From the NCBI RefSeq assembly GCF_030523985.1, contig NZ_JAUNHK010000043.1:1-22644 (forward strand): a stretch of 22,644 nucleotides of DNA, written 5' to 3'. Made by a program: the position numbers and the translations under genes. Origin of the DNA: Deinococcus sp. Its GTDB lineage: Bacteria; Deinococcota; Deinococci; Deinococcales; Deinococcaceae. The stretch's first letter is position 1, and the number at the start of each line of letters is the position of its first letter. The notes below the pieces were generated by a model. It did no database searches and had not been told where the DNA came from. It worked only from the letters and a program-made list of their open reading frames with translations. Positions 20,659 through 22,644 of the stretch are shown one piece after another.

Positions 20659-22644
20659 TTACTTGACGATGGTGCCCGTCACGATAATCAAGAGCTGGGT
20701 TTCCCTCTTGCGCTTGGTCTGCTCTCCAAAAGCGCCGCCCACCACCGGCAGGGTGCTCAGGAAGGGCACGCCCGAACGGGTGTCAGTGTTGTTGGTGGAC
20801 AGCAGGCCGCTCATCAGCACCGTTTGACCGCTCTTGAAGGTAATGGTGCTCTGGGCCTCGCTGTTGGCGAAGTCGAGGTTGTTGGGCAGCTCCGCACCCG
20901 CCGCAACAGCCGTCTTGAGGTTGTTGACCTGACCGCGCACCCGCAGCGTGATCGAGCCGTCGGGGGCCACCTGGGGATCGAAGAAGTCGAGGTTGAGACC
21001 GTAGTCGATCTGGCGCACGATGTTGCCCGCAGGCGAGGGAATGTTGAGTTCCAGACGCCCGCCGCTCTTGATGCTGGCCGCCGCTGCGCTCGACGCGTTC
21101 TGAGCGCCGCCCGTCGAGGCCAAGGAACGCTGACCGCTCTGCATGGTCACGTTGCCGTCGTAGACCGTGCGGGTCAGGTTCTGGCTTTCGAGTGTCCTGA
21201 GGGTCGGGAAGATGTTGAAGCCCACGAAGCTCTGGGTCGGGTTGAAGGTGCCCTGGAGGCCGTTGCCGCCAACCGCCACGTTGAATCCGCCAAAGCTGGC
21301 GCGCCAGTTCAGGCCCAGGCTGTTGGAGGCTTCCTTGGTGATTTCCTGAATGCGAACCTGCACGTTGACCTGCGGCACCACCTGGTCAAGCTGGGGAACC
21401 AGTTCGGCGATCTGCGCCACCTGCTCGGGCGTGCCGCGCACAATCAGGGTGTTGGTCCGCTTGTCGGCAATCAGGGTCGCTTGCTGGGTGCTGGCCGCGG
21501 CTGCCGTCTGGGCGCTCTGGCCCTGGGCCGCCGTGCCCTGATTCGCCACCTGCGCCATCGCGTTGGGCACGCTGACCACGGTGGTGTTGCCGTTGGCGTC
21601 AGTCGCCGTCACGGGGACATTGGGGAGCGGCTCGGTGGCAGCAGCGTTGGTCAGGTCGCGGGCCAGCGTGCCTTCCAGCGTCGCCTTGACTTCCTCAGCA
21701 CTGGCATTGACCAGTTGGAAGACCTTTTGGACGGTCTTGGGACCGGAGTCAACTGGAATAACCGGAAGCGGCTTATCAACTTGCCCAAGAAGTGCAAGGG
21801 CGGAATTCACATTTCTTAAGTCCCCGCTCAAGATAAGCTGATTGGTTTTACCCACAGGTACGATTTTAAGCGAAGGATACTGACTTATAAGTAAAGATGA
21901 TATTTCAGAGACGCTCCCTTTCACTTCATATATCTTTCTGTTAGCCTCATCGGTACTGCTGGTACCACCCAAATCTACTTCTTGGATAGATTTTATAACT
22001 TCAGCAACTTCTTTATTGGTCCCACGAACAATGAGGCTATTGGTGCGAGTATCAGAAACTATACGCAAAGTAGGGGAATCAAGCTTTACGTCTATAAGTG
22101 TACGCGTGACCCCTACAGTCTGACCGGCTTCATTCGTCCTTGGAGCTTCAGTATATACAGGAGTACCAAAAGCAAGTTTGACCTGTAAAGCGGCTTCGCT
22201 GGCCTCAAGGTTATTCAGCTTGATAGTTCGCTGAATAGGATTGTTGCCAACACGCAATATTGGGGAATTACCAACATTGATAACCTCATAGCTTAGGCCG
22301 TATAGGTCAAGCAGCAAGGGCCATACTTCATTGAATGGACGATTCACGAAATTATAGGTCGCCAATTGTCCACCTACCGCCTGCGTTTGTGTACCCGTAC
22401 CTACCAGCACAGCAGCAGCACTCGGCTCAATGACAATTTCGTAGCCAGCGCTCTTGGCAAGAGCAATCAGCGTAGCCGTCAGAGCATTTCCCGTCTGGGT
22501 GATGTTGAACGTGACATTGGCTTTGGAAAGCTGCGGGTCGCCTCCCGTGTTGACCACAGTCGTGGTCGAAGTCACAGTCGTCGGTGCAGTCTGAGCTTGA
22601 GCGGCGGCCATGCCCAGCACGGCGGTCAGGAGAAGGGCGTGTCG
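20659..22644 (-). CDS. pilQ: Type IV pilus/competence secretin PilQ, 5' end cut by the window edge
   Basis: Outer-membrane/envelope channel subunit of the secretin family, used by type IV pili and DNA uptake. The frame is open to the right edge (22644): ahead of the GTG at 22620 read RHALLLTAV, then LGMAAAQAQ, a signal-peptide core, so the true start lies outside. Counting from 22620, residues 34-130 are an STN/N0-like domain, 131-216 and 228-290 are N1-type repeats (TNSLIVRGTNKEV, TNQLILSGDLRNV), 296-412 another (TNTLIVRGTPEQV) with an Ala/Gln-rich linker at 325-380, and 415-653 the secretin barrel, ending GVPFLSTLPVVGGAFG and RETQLLIIVTGTI. The segment coding for residues about 80-280 is AT-rich compared with the rest. 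The pilQ-aroKB order matches many bacteria. Confidence 0.93.
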   Translation of the reverse strand, partial: RHALLLTAVLGMAAAQAQTAPTTVTSTTTVVNTGGDPQLSKANVTFNITQTGNALTATLIALAKSAGYEIVIEPSAAAVLVGTGTQTQAVGGQLATYNFVNRPFNEVWPLLLDLYGLSYEVINVGNSPILRVGNNPIQRTIKLNNLEASEAALQVKLAFGTPVYTEAPRTNEAGQTVGVTRTLIDVKLDSPTLRIVSDTRTNSLIVRGTNKEVAEVIKSIQEVDLGGTSSTDEANRKIYEVKGSVSEISSLLISQYPSLKIVPVGKTNQLILSGDLRNVNSALALLGQVDKPLPVIPVDSGPKTVQKVFQLVNASAEEVKATLEGTLARDLTNAAATEPLPNVPVTATDANGNTTVVSVPNAMAQVANQGTAAQGQSAQTAAAASTQQATLIADKRTNTLIVRGTPEQVAQIAELVPQLDQVVPQVNVQVRIQEITKEASNSLGLNWRASFGGFNVAVGGNGLQGTFNPTQSFVGFNIFPTLRTLESQNLTRTVYDGNVTMQSGQRSLASTGGAQNASSAAAASIKSGGRLELNIPSPAGNIVRQIDYGLNLDFFDPQVAPDGSITLRVRGQVNNLKTAVAAGAELPNNLDFANSEAQSTITFKSGQTVLMSGLLSTNNTDTRSGVPFLSTLPVVGGAFGEQTKRKRETQLLIIVTGTIVK

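Overview
The window looks like a piece of a Deinococcus chromosome, most likely D. radiodurans or a very close relative. Four things point there. Base composition is high in G+C, roughly two thirds. Many genes lack a Shine-Dalgarno site and instead carry a TANNNT -10 box seven bases before the start codon, the leaderless-promoter style documented in Deinococcus. The lysine-pathway aminotransferase LysJ is present, which belongs to the LysW-dependent route of the Deinococcus-Thermus lineage. A type IV pilus/competence secretin adjoins aroC-aroK-aroB. This assignment rests on reading the proteins, not on a database search.

Layout. Positions 119-1915 (+): two GNAT acetyltransferases and a small basic helical protein of unknown function. 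2230-3483 (+): lysJ. 3896-4771 (+): a bile-acid:sodium-symporter-family transporter behind a long leader. 4915-6318 (+): a MATE efflux pump. 6385-8064 (-): the most striking gene, a PlsY-like membrane domain fused to a long-chain acyl-ACP-reductase-like domain. 8105-8748 (-): a VapBC-type toxin-antitoxin pair. 8841-9380 (-): a GNAT paralogous to the one at 731. 9547-10497 (-): cysK. 10698-11843 (+): an orphan branched-chain amino-acid-type binding protein. 11901-12602 and 12636-13415 (-): an S4-domain YlmH-like protein and hemD. 13499-14233 (+): another GNAT. 14235-15128 and 15139-15807 (-): a P1-family (DmpA/NylC) peptidase behind an orphan OmpR-type response regulator. 15938-20512 (-): a chorismate-pathway cluster read aroC, aroK, aroB, aroQ, esterase, small unknown protein, with the last three tied by 4-base stop/start overlaps. 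20659-22644 (-): the secretin PilQ, cut by the right edge.

How the parts fit. The shikimate genes supply four steps of aromatic synthesis, and aroC and aroK appear to have their own leaderless promoters inside the cluster. The pilQ-aroKB neighbourhood is an old bacterial linkage. cysK and lysJ are housekeeping amino-acid genes. The PlsY-reductase fusion is the best candidate for something undescribed: it combines an acyltransferase-like membrane module that has lost typical motif residues with a reductase module that keeps its nucleotide loop and its cysteine. That would suit production of fatty aldehydes at the membrane, possibly for the alkylamine-containing phosphoglycolipids typical of Deinococcus. 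Other points for a second look are the nine start codons with an exact 7-base -10 spacing, an AT-rich stretch of about 600 bases inside pilQ, and two candidate operator sites in divergent promoter regions.
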